The notes: generated from the letters alone by a model not told the origin. A DNA stretch of 64,000 nt from CBDCYS01 sp965226245 (GCA_965226245.1 CBDDCL010000015.1:6758001-6822000), one strand, 5' to 3'; shown: positions 1 to 8,714, counted from the stretch's first letter. Numbers and translations are program-made.

Positions 1-881
1 TCCGTGTGAGAGCAGCTTTCTCCCGGTCCAAGGATATAGCCGGTCAGCTCTCCAAGAGCCCACATCGCGTGGAAAAGAAAAAGCAAAGGCGCGGCCAGCA
101 ACCACTCCCGCACTTGAGCGCCTTTCCAGAGAACGGCCCGGGCTGTCCGCAACGAAAGCAGAAACGGAACGAGCGGAAACAGCAGAACTCGCCGTTGCAA
201 GTCCCAAAAGCTCAGCTTGCCGCGCTGCCTGCCGGCAAAGCAATCACCATGACTGAATCGCAGCCAACAGTAGGACGCCAGCCGGTAGCGTTTCCCGTGG
301 GACACGCGCGCATCCGGCTCAAGCCACAACTTGAGCCCTTGCCGCAGCAACTCTTCATGAAACTCGTGCTCCCAAAAACCGTCCAGCAGAGGCGCTGCAT
401 GAGTCTCGAGCAATTCTCGCCGATAGCACGAGTTGTTGCCTGCGAGCGTCCGCGCCGGCCCCCGCGCGACGGGCGGCATCGCGCCCGCGTAACGGGAAAA
501 GAAGACGGCCCAATCGAGAATGCTGTTGAGGCGTGCGTTGACGACGGGTCCGCCCACCGCCGCGATCGTTGGATCATCCAATGCAGGGGCCAGGGCCGCC
601 GGCCAGCTCTCGCTGAAAGAGCAGTGGTCCTCGGTGATGGCCACGAGCCGCCCTCGTGCTTGACGAACCCCGCGGGCGCGGAGTTGTGGGACCGACCAGT
701 CACCATTCACTTCGACTAGAACGAGTTCGGCGTGCTTGGCCTGCAGTTGCCGCAGAAGCAAGCAAGTCGGGTCGTCCTTGGAAACAACCGCGATAATCTC
801 GAGCCCCTGCCGCTCCAGCAGCTCCGTCATCGTGCTAACGATCGTATCCGGCGCCCGGCGGACAGGCACCACCACCGACAT
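1..881 (-). CDS. Glycosyltransferase family 2-like protein, C-terminus cut by the window edge
   Basis: The reading frame stays open from an ATG at 881 (or in-frame GTG at 899) to the left edge, so the C-terminus is missing. The N-terminus MSVVVPVRRAPDTIVS has the shape of the first strand of a GT-A nucleotide-sugar fold. An acidic EDH triplet in ITEDHCSFSESW sits where the DxD metal site is expected, followed by AGNNSCYRRELLE and a GFWEHEFHEEL acceptor-side motif. The visible end is hydrophobic (LLAAPLLFLFHAMWALGE), suggesting a membrane-associated tail. An in-frame stop just upstream of 899 limits start choices. The sugar and acceptor cannot be told; surface polysaccharide or glycolipid assembly is an inference from the family. 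Confidence 0.75.
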   Translation of the reverse strand, partial: MSVVVPVRRAPDTIVSTMTELLERQGLEIIAVVSKDDPTCLLLRQLQAKHAELVLVEVNGDWSVPQLRARGVRQARGRLVAITEDHCSFSESWPAALAPALDDPTIAAVGGPVVNARLNSILDWAVFFSRYAGAMPPVARGPARTLAGNNSCYRRELLETHAAPLLDGFWEHEFHEELLRQGLKLWLEPDARVSHGKRYRLASYCWLRFSHGDCFAGRQRGKLSFWDLQRRVLLFPLVPFLLSLRTARAVLWKGAQVREWLLAAPLLFLFHAMWALGELTGYILGPGESCSHT

Positions 882-1135
882 TTCAACTTGTCTTGTCACG
901 CCCCATCAACAACTGCTCAAGCCGCCAAATCAAACGAAAGTTCAATCCGGGTCAGCATGAGAGCTTACCATTGTCGGGCGCGGGACTGCGGGGCGGAGCG
1001 GTTGTGCGTTGTGCGCCGGCTGTAGTGCCCTGGTTGCCGAGCGGCGGTCCAACTACAGCGTGGCGGGCGCGGAGCACGGCAACGTGATTGGAGGCGAACG
1101 TTTGGAAACTGAGGCCTCGATGGGCCGGGCTGCCG

Positions 1136-1387
1136 CTATGCCTGCTTCAGTGCAAACTTTTCGTATAGCTCCGCCCGCAGGTTGGCCAGCGCAACTTCGA
1201 GCCTTGTCAGCCGATCTTCGAGCTTGGTCATGCGATCGTCGAGCTTCGAGAGCCGCTCATCGACCTCGCTGAATCGCTGGTCCATGCGGTCTTCAAGGCG
1301 TTTCAGGCCGGAGTGCGTGGAAGCGAAAGTCAGCAGTACCGCAAGGCTGGGTATGGCTACCGCAATGAATAGTTGAAGATTGGTCAT
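1136..1387 (-). CDS. Small membrane-anchored coiled-coil protein
   Basis: This 83-residue protein has an N-terminal hydrophobic segment (about residues 5-23, LFIAVAIPSLAVLLTF) followed by heptads rich in Leu, Asp and Arg: RLEDRMDQRF, DERLSKLDDR, MTKLEDRLTRLE. That pattern predicts one membrane anchor and a long cytoplasmic or periplasmic coiled coil. Short proteins of this layout are common as uncharacterised genes; no catalytic motif is present. It lies downstream of, and in the same direction as, the partial operon to its right (ROK kinase), with about 146 bp between. Function unknown. Confidence 0.6.
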   Translation of the reverse strand: MTNLQLFIAVAIPSLAVLLTFASTHSGLKRLEDRMDQRFSEVDERLSKLDDRMTKLEDRLTRLEVALANLRAELYEKFALKQA

Positions 1388-1533
1388 TTGGTGGCGCCGC
1401 CCGAAGGCGACGTCCGTCCTTATTATCTATTCGAACGCGAAAGGAATCAAGAGCAAACGTGAACTTGTTCCGGCGAGCGACGCCTGGGCGCCCCCACCGA
1501 CGGTGATTCTTGCTGACGGCGGCCCGCGGACTT

Positions 1534-2514
1534 CTACTCACCGACCGATTGAGACGCCAGAATAGCCGCTCCCCGCGAAACCACCTGCTCCCTTAGCTCG
1601 GAGGGAATAATTCGATACTGATCGCGGAAGTACGCCACCACCTGCGGGCGCACCTTTTCCGACACCAAAGACAGGAACTCCGGATTGCCCGACCCCAGGC
1701 CGCCCCCGATCACAACCACATCCGGGCTGATGAGGTTGATCACCGCCCCGAGGGCTTGCGCTAAATAGCCGGCGGCGCGGTCGGCGACGACCGTTGCAAA
1801 AGAATCCCGCAACCCCCAAGCCTCCATGATTTGTTTGCTTGAAATCTCGCCGACTCGGCCGCGCCCCCCACAAAGCGAGCTTCGATTCCAGAGGTCGCAC
1901 TCCTGCTCCGCCACCCAGGCGGCTAGCTGTGAAATGCCAGGTCCGGAACAAACCGCCTCAACACATCCGCGGTTGCCGCAAGGGCAGGCCGGGCCGTCCG
2001 GTGCGACCACAACGTGTCCAATTTCGGCTTCACCCACATCGCTGAAGGTCTGAATGCGGCCGTCTCGTACGATGCCCCCGCCGACCCCCGTGCCTAGCGT
2101 CACGTAAAAGACCGTTCGGTGGCCCTTTCCAGCTCCGAAGTGAGCTTCGGCAAGAGCCGCCAGCTTGCAGTCGTTCTCGACGGACACGGGCAAGCCAAAC
2201 TCGTGTTCGAGTGTCTGGACGACGCTCAGATCCTCCCAGCCGTCTTCGTGCAAGCAAAGGCAGGGATCGCGAGTCGAGCGGCGCACAATGCCGCCAAAAC
2301 CAAAGCCAGCAGCACGAAACGACGCTCCTTGCCGCTTATGTTCCGCGGCGAGTTCGTGAGCCGCCGCGATAAGCCGTTTCAGACTTGTTTCGGCACGGTC
2401 TTCGTGTTCCCTGTAGAGGATGCGGGTTTCGAGAATGCGGCAATCTTTCCCGGCAACTCCAGCGACCAGTTTGGTTCCCCCCGTTTCAAACACCAAGTAG
2501 GTTGCGCCGCTCAT
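1534..2514 (-). CDS. ROK-family sugar kinase
   Basis: Probable ATP-dependent kinase of a hexose or amino sugar (glucokinase, N-acetylglucosamine or fructokinase type), cytoplasmic. Visible family signatures: the N-terminal phosphate-binding strand FETGGTKLVAGV (Glu where many have Asp), ENDCKLAALAEA with the substrate-binding Asn-Asp pair, the glycine-rich LGTGVGGGIV, and the zinc-binding ROK pattern GHVVV followed by CPCGNRGCVE. I start at the internal ATG (2514, MSGATYLVFETGG) because the 37 upstream codons are Arg/Gly-rich and unlike the family. That gives about 326 residues, normal for ROK proteins. No helix-turn-helix domain precedes it, so it is a kinase rather than a ROK repressor. Substrate cannot be read from sequence. 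Confidence 0.85.
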   Translation of the reverse strand: MSGATYLVFETGGTKLVAGVAGKDCRILETRILYREHEDRAETSLKRLIAAAHELAAEHKRQGASFRAAGFGFGGIVRRSTRDPCLCLHEDGWEDLSVVQTLEHEFGLPVSVENDCKLAALAEAHFGAGKGHRTVFYVTLGTGVGGGIVRDGRIQTFSDVGEAEIGHVVVAPDGPACPCGNRGCVEAVCSGPGISQLAAWVAEQECDLWNRSSLCGGRGRVGEISSKQIMEAWGLRDSFATVVADRAAGYLAQALGAVINLISPDVVVIGGGLGSGNPEFLSLVSEKVRPQVVAYFRDQYRIIPSELREQVVSRGAAILASQSVGE

Positions 2515-2688
2515 CTTCCCGAAGCAGTTGATATCCGCAAAACTATCGAAAGATCCTCGATTATAGCGACGGGGTCGTGAAGGAACATCCCGGGAACCGC
2601 CCGCCCCGCCCGCGGGGTTCAGCAACGTTCAGCAACAAACCCTTCGCGTGGGTTGCGTGCGCCCGCCTCTTCCTCGTCCACGGACGGG

Positions 2689-2871
2689 TCAGCGAGCCCC
2701 GCCCGCGGCAGACCTGTCAAGAGGCAATAGAAATGCCCCCGGCAGTAAGGCGATAGAAATTTCCCCTTGTTTTTCTTGTTCGTAAGAGAGAATCGCCGGC
2801 TTGGGCAGGCGCACGAAGACTGCAAAGACAATGACTAAGCGCTGAACCAGAACTTGACGAACGTGTTGCAT
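2689..2871 (-). CDS. Possible 60-residue protein behind a strong ribosome-binding site
   Basis: The ATG at 2871 is preceded on the minus strand by GAGGAGGTGATGGC, an unusually strong Shine-Dalgarno for this window. The product (start MQHVRQVLVQRLVIVFAVFV) has a short hydrophobic N-terminus and no recognisable domain. About 20 bp further upstream is a perfect 15-bp palindrome (2891-2905). It may be a real small gene or the truncated 5' end of a lost regulated gene; the RBS and operator are more convincing than the protein. Weak call. Confidence 0.3.
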   Translation of the reverse strand: MQHVRQVLVQRLVIVFAVFVRLPKPAILSYEQEKQGEISIALLPGAFLLPLDRSAAGGAR

Positions 2872-2890
2872 GCCATCACCTCCTCTACCT

Positions 2891-2905
2891 GTCTTACTGT
2901 AAGAC
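2891..2905. promoter_or_regulatory. Perfect palindrome GTCTTACTGTAAGAC, candidate operator
   Basis: Seven-base arms GTCTTAC and GTAAGAC around a central T form a perfect dyad 20 bp upstream of the strong ribosome-binding site at 2871. Size and symmetry fit binding of a dimeric repressor (BlaI/MecI- or PadR-type is a guess). It lies downstream of the serine hydrolase gene reading the same way. Confidence 0.4.
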
Positions 2906-3016
2906 GCGTGAAGTGACTACAAACGGGGCCAGACTTTCTGGCCGGGAAGGCGAGCAGGATGGCGCCTTGACCGTCTCGGGCAAGTCGGCCGGCCGCAAGA
3001 AGCAAAAAAGCCCGAA

Positions 3017-4387
3017 CTAGTGGATCGAGCTTGTCTTGTTGTGATCTGCTAAAGGCGAGCGACGTGAGGACATCTTCCTGCTCGGCCAGAGTCCAACCCA
3101 AGCTGCGAGCAACAACAGCGACATTGTCGCTACCACGAGCAACGGCAGCGCGAGCTTCACCGTCGTGGGAAAAACTGCCAAAGGCGGCGGCCGGCCAATC
3201 AGTGCATAGAGCAATGCTACGGCCAGGATGCCCAGGCTCACGCTTCGCAAGATCCGCCAAGATGTAGGCGACCAACCACGCCTTGCGGCCCGCCGTTGCC
3301 GGCCAAACCACAGCGCGTACACCATCTGACTTGCGAGCAGGAGAACCGCCGCAGCCACAAAGCCCATCGCCCAGTTGTCTGGTGACTGCGAGCCGGCAGC
3401 GCGGTGGGGTTTCGGGAGGTCCAATCCCGCCAAGCGGCGCATGACCGCGCGCGCAATAGGGTTCGCGCGATTCGTTCCGACGTTTGTCAAAACGGCGACG
3501 CCAGATTTGCTTCGCGGAACGAGAAGAGCCGCCGTATTGCCGCCCCAGATGTCGCCGGCGTGTTCCAGCGCGAGCTCGCCATCTAACCAATGCGCCTCGG
3601 TTTGTACGTACCACCCAAGGTCGTAACCCTGCTCCAACCCCTCCCACCAGGATTGGGAAAGAATGGGCGAGCCGGTCTGTGGCGGTGAGAGTAGAAAAGT
3701 CAAGTAGCGACCCATATCAACAGCGCTGGACTTGACCAGCGAAGCCCCGGGCCAGCCAAAGAACGCAGACGGGCTGACCCGAACGCGCCCCCATTGCCAT
3801 TCGTGCGGGTCGGCCAAGCCCCAAGCCTCCGCTTGCCGCCGGTCCACGGTTGAACGCGTCATGCCCGCTTCCCGGAACACTTGCTTCTCCATGAAGTCTG
3901 GAAATGAGCGCCCGCCAAGATGTTCAACCAGCGCCGCCGCAAGGATGTAATTGGCGTTGGAGTAGGAAAAGACCTCTCCCGGGCGGCTCGTCAAGCGTGC
4001 TTGAGCAACCCTTGAGACGGCGACTCCGAAATCGAACTCGCCAGGCTGGCCGCAGCACGGGACGCGGAAGTCGTCGCTTCGGCGCAATCCGCTTCGGTGT
4101 TGCAGCAAGTGGTCTACAGTCACTTCTCGCCATCTAGGATCCGCGCCAGCAAGGAGGCCGGGCAAGTAGGAAGAGATGGGCTGATCCCTGTGCACCAAGG
4201 CTTCTCTTTCCAGGCGAAGCACTGCCAGCGCCGTCAGCGATTTGCTTACCGATGCCAGTTCCATCGGAGTATCGACGGTTAGTGGCTGACCGGTTGCAAC
4301 GCTTAGCACTCCGTAAGCTTTGGCCCAGGCTAGCTTTCCACCATCAACTACCGCGAGCGATAAGCCCGGAATGGCATTTAGCTCCAA
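3017..4387 (-). pseudogene. Serine hydrolase (beta-lactamase/DD-peptidase S12-like), 5' end removed by IS insertion
   Basis: The remaining 456 codons encode a penicillin-binding-protein-like hydrolase: SVSK in ELASVSKSLTALAV is the SxxK nucleophile, YSN in VFSYSNANYILA is the second motif, and HAG in EHAGDIWGGNT stands for the KTG/HxG motif. The C-terminal third has about three hydrophobic segments (AMGFVAAAVLLLASQMVYAL, SLGILAVALLYALIG, LALPLLVVATMSLLLLAAWV), a membrane domain often fused to S12 enzymes. The frame now begins with TTG directly at the IS boundary. The lost signal peptide is found beyond the IS at 5415-5519 and rejoins in frame across an 8-bp target duplication. The original protein was about 32 residues longer and probably exported; the present gene lacks its own promoter, RBS and signal peptide. 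Confidence 0.85.
4379..4386. repeat. Target-site duplication, left copy (TAGCTCCA)
   Basis: TAGCTCCA occurs at 4379-4386 immediately left of the IS and again at 5415-5422 just right of it (one extra C at 5414). Eight base pairs is the duplication size usual for IS1595-family elements. Removing the IS and one copy restores the serine hydrolase frame. Confidence 0.85.
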
Positions 4388-5413
4388 TGGGGTATTTAGT
4401 TGACTCCAGTAGCCACTACATCTTGGGGGTGGGGGTGCCGGCCCTGGTGGCCTCGACCATTGTCTTATAGGGAGCAGGGTCGGCGGCGACCGCCTGCTGG
4501 AGGAGGCGATAGAAAAGTTTGCCGCGCGACCGTGAGGTCCGCCGGTTGAAGCGGAACGTGAACTCGTCCAGGTAGTAGTCCAAATACTCGTGACTGACAG
4601 CCCCCTGGTGGGTCCCCAACAGCCAGCGCTTTAGCAGAGAGGCGACACGATGGACTCTCGGCAGCAGCTTACTCGCCGATTGCCGCTTCCCGCGCAGCAC
4701 GGTGACTTCATGGCGGTATCCTTTGTTCTCCAATCCCGCATAGCCTTCCCAGCCGTCGGTGTGCACGAGGCTGCCAGGTTGGATAGCTTCTTCGACAAAG
4801 GCTTCCAAGCTCGCCGCTGAGGCATCCGCGATCCGACGGAGCCGGATGCGACCCATACCGCGCCCATCCTCCTCGGCAGCAACCGCAACTAACGCTTTGC
4901 CAACCATTTCGCGACCTCGGACGCCCTCTTCGACTCCGCCCACATACGTTTCGTCCACCTCCACCCGGCCGACCAGCCGATTGCGACCGGGGCGCACCAT
5001 GGCGCGGCGGAACTTGTGCAGCCAGGTCCAGGCGGTTACATAGCTACCCAAACCCAAGACCCGCTGCAACTCCAGCGCGCTGGCCCCGCCTTTTTGCGTT
5101 GTCACCCACCAAGCCGCCCGGAACCACAACGTCAAGGGCTTGCGGGTGTCCTGGAAAATCGTGCCCGCCGTCACCGAGGCCTGGTAACCGCAGTCGGCGC
5201 AGAGCAGCAGATTGCGTTTGCTGGCCCATGAGGACTGGATCCCACAGCGCGGGCACACGAACCCCTCCGGCCAGCGCAGCTTCAGCAGGTACTCCCGGCA
5301 CGCCTCCTCGGTCGAGAATCGAGCTTCCAACTCGACGAGGTTTCGGGGGTAGTCCTCCTTCATGCCCCCAACCACAACATATTGTGGCTACTGGAGTCAA
5401 CTAAATACCCCAT
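4387..5413 (-). mobile_element. IS1595-family (ISXO2-like) insertion sequence, copy 1
   Basis: A 1,027-bp element bounded by perfect inverted repeats of about 30 bp; the outer ends read ATGGGGTATTTAGTTGAC on the left and its complement on the right (ending AAATACCCCAT). It carries one transposase gene and nothing else. A copy that appears identical lies at 61340-62366 in the same orientation. It has separated a serine hydrolase gene from its signal-peptide segment. Confidence 0.95.
4416..5375 (-). CDS. ISXO2-like transposase (copy 1)
   Basis: This 319-residue transposase has an N-terminal zinc-ribbon (CPRCG about residue 41 and CADCGY about residue 60) for DNA binding, and a C-terminal DDE-type nuclease domain: VDETYVGG carries the first Asp, HTDGWEGY the second, and YLDEFTFRFNRR the third (Asn/Glu-type) region, as in the ISXO2/IS1595 group. 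It fills almost the whole element and is intact. The protein is identical to that at 61369-62328, which implies recent transposition. An alternative start is the ATG four codons in (MKEDYPRN). Confidence 0.95.
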   Translation of the reverse strand: MVGGMKEDYPRNLVELEARFSTEEACREYLLKLRWPEGFVCPRCGIQSSWASKRNLLLCADCGYQASVTAGTIFQDTRKPLTLWFRAAWWVTTQKGGASALELQRVLGLGSYVTAWTWLHKFRRAMVRPGRNRLVGRVEVDETYVGGVEEGVRGREMVGKALVAVAAEEDGRGMGRIRLRRIADASAASLEAFVEEAIQPGSLVHTDGWEGYAGLENKGYRHEVTVLRGKRQSASKLLPRVHRVASLLKRWLLGTHQGAVSHEYLDYYLDEFTFRFNRRTSRSRGKLFYRLLQQAVAADPAPYKTMVEATRAGTPTPKM

Positions 5414-5414
5414 C

Positions 5415-5519
5415 TAGCTCCATTTCAGAGCGAATGTAGCCATCAATCTCATCGTCCGCATAAAGGCTGAACGCTGCAGTGGTCAGCAGGATAAGTTGCG
5501 GCAATACGCGGTACAGCAC
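5415..5519 (-). pseudogene. Detached signal-peptide segment of the serine hydrolase gene
   Basis: On the minus strand a GTG at 5519 opens MLYRVLPQLILLTTAAFS followed by LYADDEIDGYIRSEME, reaching the IS boundary in the same frame as the serine hydrolase at 3017-4387. It has the basic, hydrophobic and small-residue layout of a Sec signal peptide with likely cleavage after the LYA. An in-frame TAG lies just upstream of the GTG. Splicing 5415-5519 to 4386 reads through without a break, so this is the missing start of that gene. The segment can still be translated but runs into IS sequence. Confidence 0.75.
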
Positions 5520-5552
5520 GGCAACATTCTAGCCAAAGAAGGCCAGAACTTG

Positions 5553-5705
5553 CCTGCCGAAACCACCGCGCCGTCCATATTGCAGGACAGTTCCAGCCGG
5601 ATGCGTCTCGAGTCCAAGGATTCGATGAAGCGCAGGGGAATCGCGTCACCGGATCTTGCCGATGCGCTGGCGTTGGCTTGCTGCCCCAATGGCTGGCTCA
5701 TCTAA
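5553..5705 (+). pseudogene. Phage terminase large-subunit C-terminal remnant
   Basis: The plus strand reads LPAETTAP, then RMRLESKDSMKRRGIASPD followed by LADALALA and a stop. The pattern ESKxxMKxRGxxSPDxADALAL is characteristic of the C-terminal end of phage terminase large subunits (nuclease domain). Only the last 50 or so codons survive and no other phage genes are adjacent. I infer a decayed prophage or gene-transfer-agent relic. The opposite strand carries the serine hydrolase signal-peptide segment just to the left. Confidence 0.5.
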
Positions 5706-5724
5706 CCCAAGGGCCGCCGAAGGA

Positions 5725-6606
5725 CTAGCGGCCGTCGCTCACTTTGCCGGTCAACGACTGCAGGAATGCGGCCAACGCCGTCTTCTCGTCGTCATTCAGT
5801 TTGAGCGGGCGCAGCTCGGGATCGAGATACGGGTTCTTCCTGCCGCCGTCACTGTAGAAGTCAACAACGTCTTCGAGCGTCTGAAGGCTGCCGTCGTGCA
5901 TGTAGGGGGCGGTGCGCGCTACTTCCCGGAGCGTCGGGGTCTTGAAGTCGCCGCGGCCGCCGCCTGTGTCGGCAAGGCGCCCGCCGCGCCCTCCTTCTCG
6001 CCAAGCCACGCCGGTGTTGTGGAGCTTTTCGTCGGTGAAGTTCGGTCCGGCGTGACAGGCGGTGCAGTTCCCTTTCCCGCGGAAGACCTGCATGCCCAGT
6101 TGCTCCTCGGCGGTGAGTGCGTCGCGGTCGCCATAGACGAAATGGTCATAGGGCGAGCCGCCGGAGAGGATGCCGCGGACGTAGGTGGCCAGGGCGTTGG
6201 CGATCTCATCCGGAGTCAGACCGACGCGGGCCGAGGCTTCCGCTAGCGTCAAGTCCATCTCGTTGGGATTGAGGATGGGCTGGACAACCTGCTCCTCCAG
6301 GTTGTCCACGTGGCCGTCCCAGAAAAAGGCCCGGCCGTAGCCGCGGTTAATGATCGCCGGGACGTTGCGGTTGCCTCGCCGCCCGAATACGCCGACGGCG
6401 ACAGGCCGATCATCGGAGAACGCGCGCTCCGGATCGTGGCAGGAGGCGCAGGAGATCGACTGGTCACGGGAGAGGCGGCGGTCATGAAACAGCCGCCGCC
6501 CCAGCTCGATCTTTTCGGCTGTGAGGGGATTTTCCTCCGGGACCGGCATGTAGAGGTCCAGTCCCAGAGGAATCGCCAGCGCCACCGCCGGCAACAACCG
6601 CATCAC
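5725..6606 (-). CDS. Di-haem cytochrome c peroxidase (MauG/CcpA family)
   Basis: Two CxxCH haem sites are visible: CASCH at residues 53-57 and CTACH at 181-185, with the distal-ligand region TAPYMHDGS (Met 236) typical of bacterial di-haem peroxidases. The N-terminus MMRLLPAVALAIPLGLDLYM serves as a signal peptide, so it acts in the periplasm, reducing peroxide or modifying a partner protein as MauG does. Length (293) is slightly short for the family. Its start overlaps the stop of the upstream propeller gene (ATGA-type overlap at 6603-6606), implying translational coupling. It is the last gene of the block running from the histidine kinase. Confidence 0.9.
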   Translation of the reverse strand: MMRLLPAVALAIPLGLDLYMPVPEENPLTAEKIELGRRLFHDRRLSRDQSISCASCHDPERAFSDDRPVAVGVFGRRGNRNVPAIINRGYGRAFFWDGHVDNLEEQVVQPILNPNEMDLTLAEASARVGLTPDEIANALATYVRGILSGGSPYDHFVYGDRDALTAEEQLGMQVFRGKGNCTACHAGPNFTDEKLHNTGVAWREGGRGGRLADTGGGRGDFKTPTLREVARTAPYMHDGSLQTLEDVVDFYSDGGRKNPYLDPELRPLKLNDDEKTALAAFLQSLTGKVSDGR

Positions 6607-8714
6607 TCGCTTGCGTTGCGGGCCGGCAGGAAGTTCTCCAGCGTCCAGATTTCCTGGGACATTTTCCCGGCGAAGAAGGCGATCTGACTGCCGTTGGGGT
6701 GCAAGCGGATGCCCTTCGAAAGCCAGTCCTTGACATCGATGTCGAGCTTGCGGGCTTTTTCGTCACCGATGGGAACGAGCCAAAGCTCCTTCGCCGTTTC
6801 CCTCAACATTTCGCCCACCACCTTGACCACGATCACAGCTTGGCTGTCCGGGGTCCAAGACATGCCGGAATAGGAGACAAGTCTTTCCGGTCGAGCCACG
6901 CGAAGCAGCTCTCGGGGCTCTCCACCGTCGATCGGTATGAGCAACACAGCGCTGTTGTTTCCGTAGGAATCGCCGTCCTCGCTCTTGCCGCCCTCGGCCA
7001 ACTCCATGGAAACAGTGGCGGCATATCGGCCGTCCGGGGATAGCTCCATACGACCGGTTTCGAACCCCTCCGGTTTTCGGAAAACGTCTCGAGTTTCCGC
7101 GGACACGAGATCATGTTCAACCCAGGAATCACGCCTGTCCGGGTGGTAACCGTAATAGATCTTTCTTCCGTCCGGCGACACTTCGACACGACTTACATGA
7201 CTGCCGGGCGCAATGACCGAGACAGCACCGGTCTCGGCGTCGAATCGGTGAATTCCCCTTTCCCCTCTGAAGTCTCTCGCGCCCGCCACCAACCAGCGGC
7301 CGTCGGGCGCCCAGCGGGGCTCACTGAAATAGGCCAGCGTTGTTGGGAATTCTCGAAGCTCACCGGACTCCACGGATCGAATCACAAGCGCATTGGTGCC
7401 GTTCGCGGCCGTCTTCTTGTACGCGAGGTATTTGCCGTCTCGCGACCAATCCGGCCGAGCGCTGCGATAGCTTTCCACAACGGGAGCACCCAAGAGTTTG
7501 CCCGCATCCAGATCGATGGACGCAATGTGGAGGGCTTCCGTGCTCGAGTCTTTGAAAATGTGCAGCGCGCCGGAAGCCGTCAGCCCCAGCGACGACACCG
7601 TCCCGATATCCGGTTTGAGCAACGCAGGCGCGCCGCTCGGCTTTCCATCCGCCATGGGCAGCGCCCAAAGGGCCGCGGAACCGGTGCGGTCACTGGCAAA
7701 CAGCAGTCGGCTACCATCGGGCGACCAGCCCATGATGACGTCGTGTGCCGGATCGACCACCGCCGGGTTTTCGCTGCTGTCGCCGACGGCGATGACGAAT
7801 ACGTCCCGTTGCGGCCCGGTGTCGTCCGCGGGTAGATCGTACGCGATGTACTTGCTGTCAGGCGAAAAGAATATCTTGTCGGGCCCACGCCAGCCGACGG
7901 ACTTCAAGACCCGCAACGAGCCGTCGCGGACCTTGACGAGGCCGATCTCCCCGCCGCTGCCTTTCCGCACCAGATGGACGGCGATCCACTCTCCGTCGGG
8001 GGACCAGTCGGTACCCCACAAGCGATTTATCTCTTCGCTCGCGAAGATTTGACGGGGTTGGGGAACACCGGTTCCCTCAATGTTTACTATGCGGATTTCC
8101 GTGCGGCGCGGTTCATAGTTGGTCCAGCCGTACGCCACCTGCTTCCCATCACTCGAGAAGGCCGAGCTCAAAGCATTTCCCTTCCCACGCCAATCTTTGT
8201 TGGGGGTAAGAGGGCGGTCCGTACCGGCCGCAAGATCGTGCAGCATCTGATTGCCGGTCCAAAACCAATCGGTATAGGAAACGAAGCGGCCGTCCGGGGA
8301 AATGCTGCCCCCGACGTGTGTCACGTAATCGCCTGCCCAAACCACCCGGTCACCGTTGGCGCGAACGGCGGGATCGGTGCCCGCGAGCCGTGCGCGCGCC
8401 ACGGCGGCGGCCTCCGTCTGGTCCGCGTACTCGCGAAGCACACGCTCGTAAATCTTGCGCGACTCGGTGTCACCGAGTTTCGTGTAGCATTCCGCCATGA
8501 GCACTAGCGCGTTGGCGGTTACGGCCCGGTCACTCTTGCTGTACTTGGCGACGATCGTGTCGTACTGCTCGATGGCCGCCTTCAGATTGCCATCCACCAG
8601 CTCGGCGTTCTTGGCGGCCTTGAACATCCGCTCTGCTTCACCCTTGGTTTGCGCGCCTGCCGCCAGAATTGCGGCCAGAATTGCGGCCAGAATCGCGGTA
8701 ATGATTGGTTTCAT
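6603..8714 (-). CDS. Exported TPR plus TolB/WD40-type beta-propeller protein
   Basis: A 703-residue secreted protein. Residues 1-21 form a signal peptide with a repeated ILAA unit. Residues about 25-110 look like TPR helices (EAERMFKAAKNAELVDGNLK, AVTANALVLMAECYTKLGD). The rest is a six- to seven-bladed propeller with PD40/TolB-type blades recognisable by SPDGRFVSYTD, SSDGKQVAYGW, SPDGEWIAVHL, SPDSKYIAYDL, SPDGSRLLFAS, APDGRWLVAGA and SPDGRKIYYGY. No peptidase domain follows, so a binding or scaffold role is likely. The ATG at 8714 has a good RBS (GGAGGTGA, 5-nt spacing) and lies 58 bp after the response regulator gene. Three 11-bp spaced repeats precede it, so it may be under that regulator's control. 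The gene overlaps the peroxidase by 4 bp. Confidence 0.85.
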   Translation of the reverse strand: MKPIITAILAAILAAILAAGAQTKGEAERMFKAAKNAELVDGNLKAAIEQYDTIVAKYSKSDRAVTANALVLMAECYTKLGDTESRKIYERVLREYADQTEAAAVARARLAGTDPAVRANGDRVVWAGDYVTHVGGSISPDGRFVSYTDWFWTGNQMLHDLAAGTDRPLTPNKDWRGKGNALSSAFSSDGKQVAYGWTNYEPRRTEIRIVNIEGTGVPQPRQIFASEEINRLWGTDWSPDGEWIAVHLVRKGSGGEIGLVKVRDGSLRVLKSVGWRGPDKIFFSPDSKYIAYDLPADDTGPQRDVFVIAVGDSSENPAVVDPAHDVIMGWSPDGSRLLFASDRTGSAALWALPMADGKPSGAPALLKPDIGTVSSLGLTASGALHIFKDSSTEALHIASIDLDAGKLLGAPVVESYRSARPDWSRDGKYLAYKKTAANGTNALVIRSVESGELREFPTTLAYFSEPRWAPDGRWLVAGARDFRGERGIHRFDAETGAVSVIAPGSHVSRVEVSPDGRKIYYGYHPDRRDSWVEHDLVSAETRDVFRKPEGFETGRMELSPDGRYAATVSMELAEGGKSEDGDSYGNNSAVLLIPIDGGEPRELLRVARPERLVSYSGMSWTPDSQAVIVVKVVGEMLRETAKELWLVPIGDEKARKLDIDVKDWLSKGIRLHPNGSQIAFFAGKMSQEIWTLENFLPARNASE
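8662..8697 (-). repeat. Three tandem 12-bp units inside a signal peptide
   Basis: GCCAGAATTGCG occurs at 8662 and 8674 and, with one change, at 8686. Read on the minus strand it encodes the ILAA repeats of the propeller protein's signal peptide. Units can be gained or lost without shifting the frame. Confidence 0.8.
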
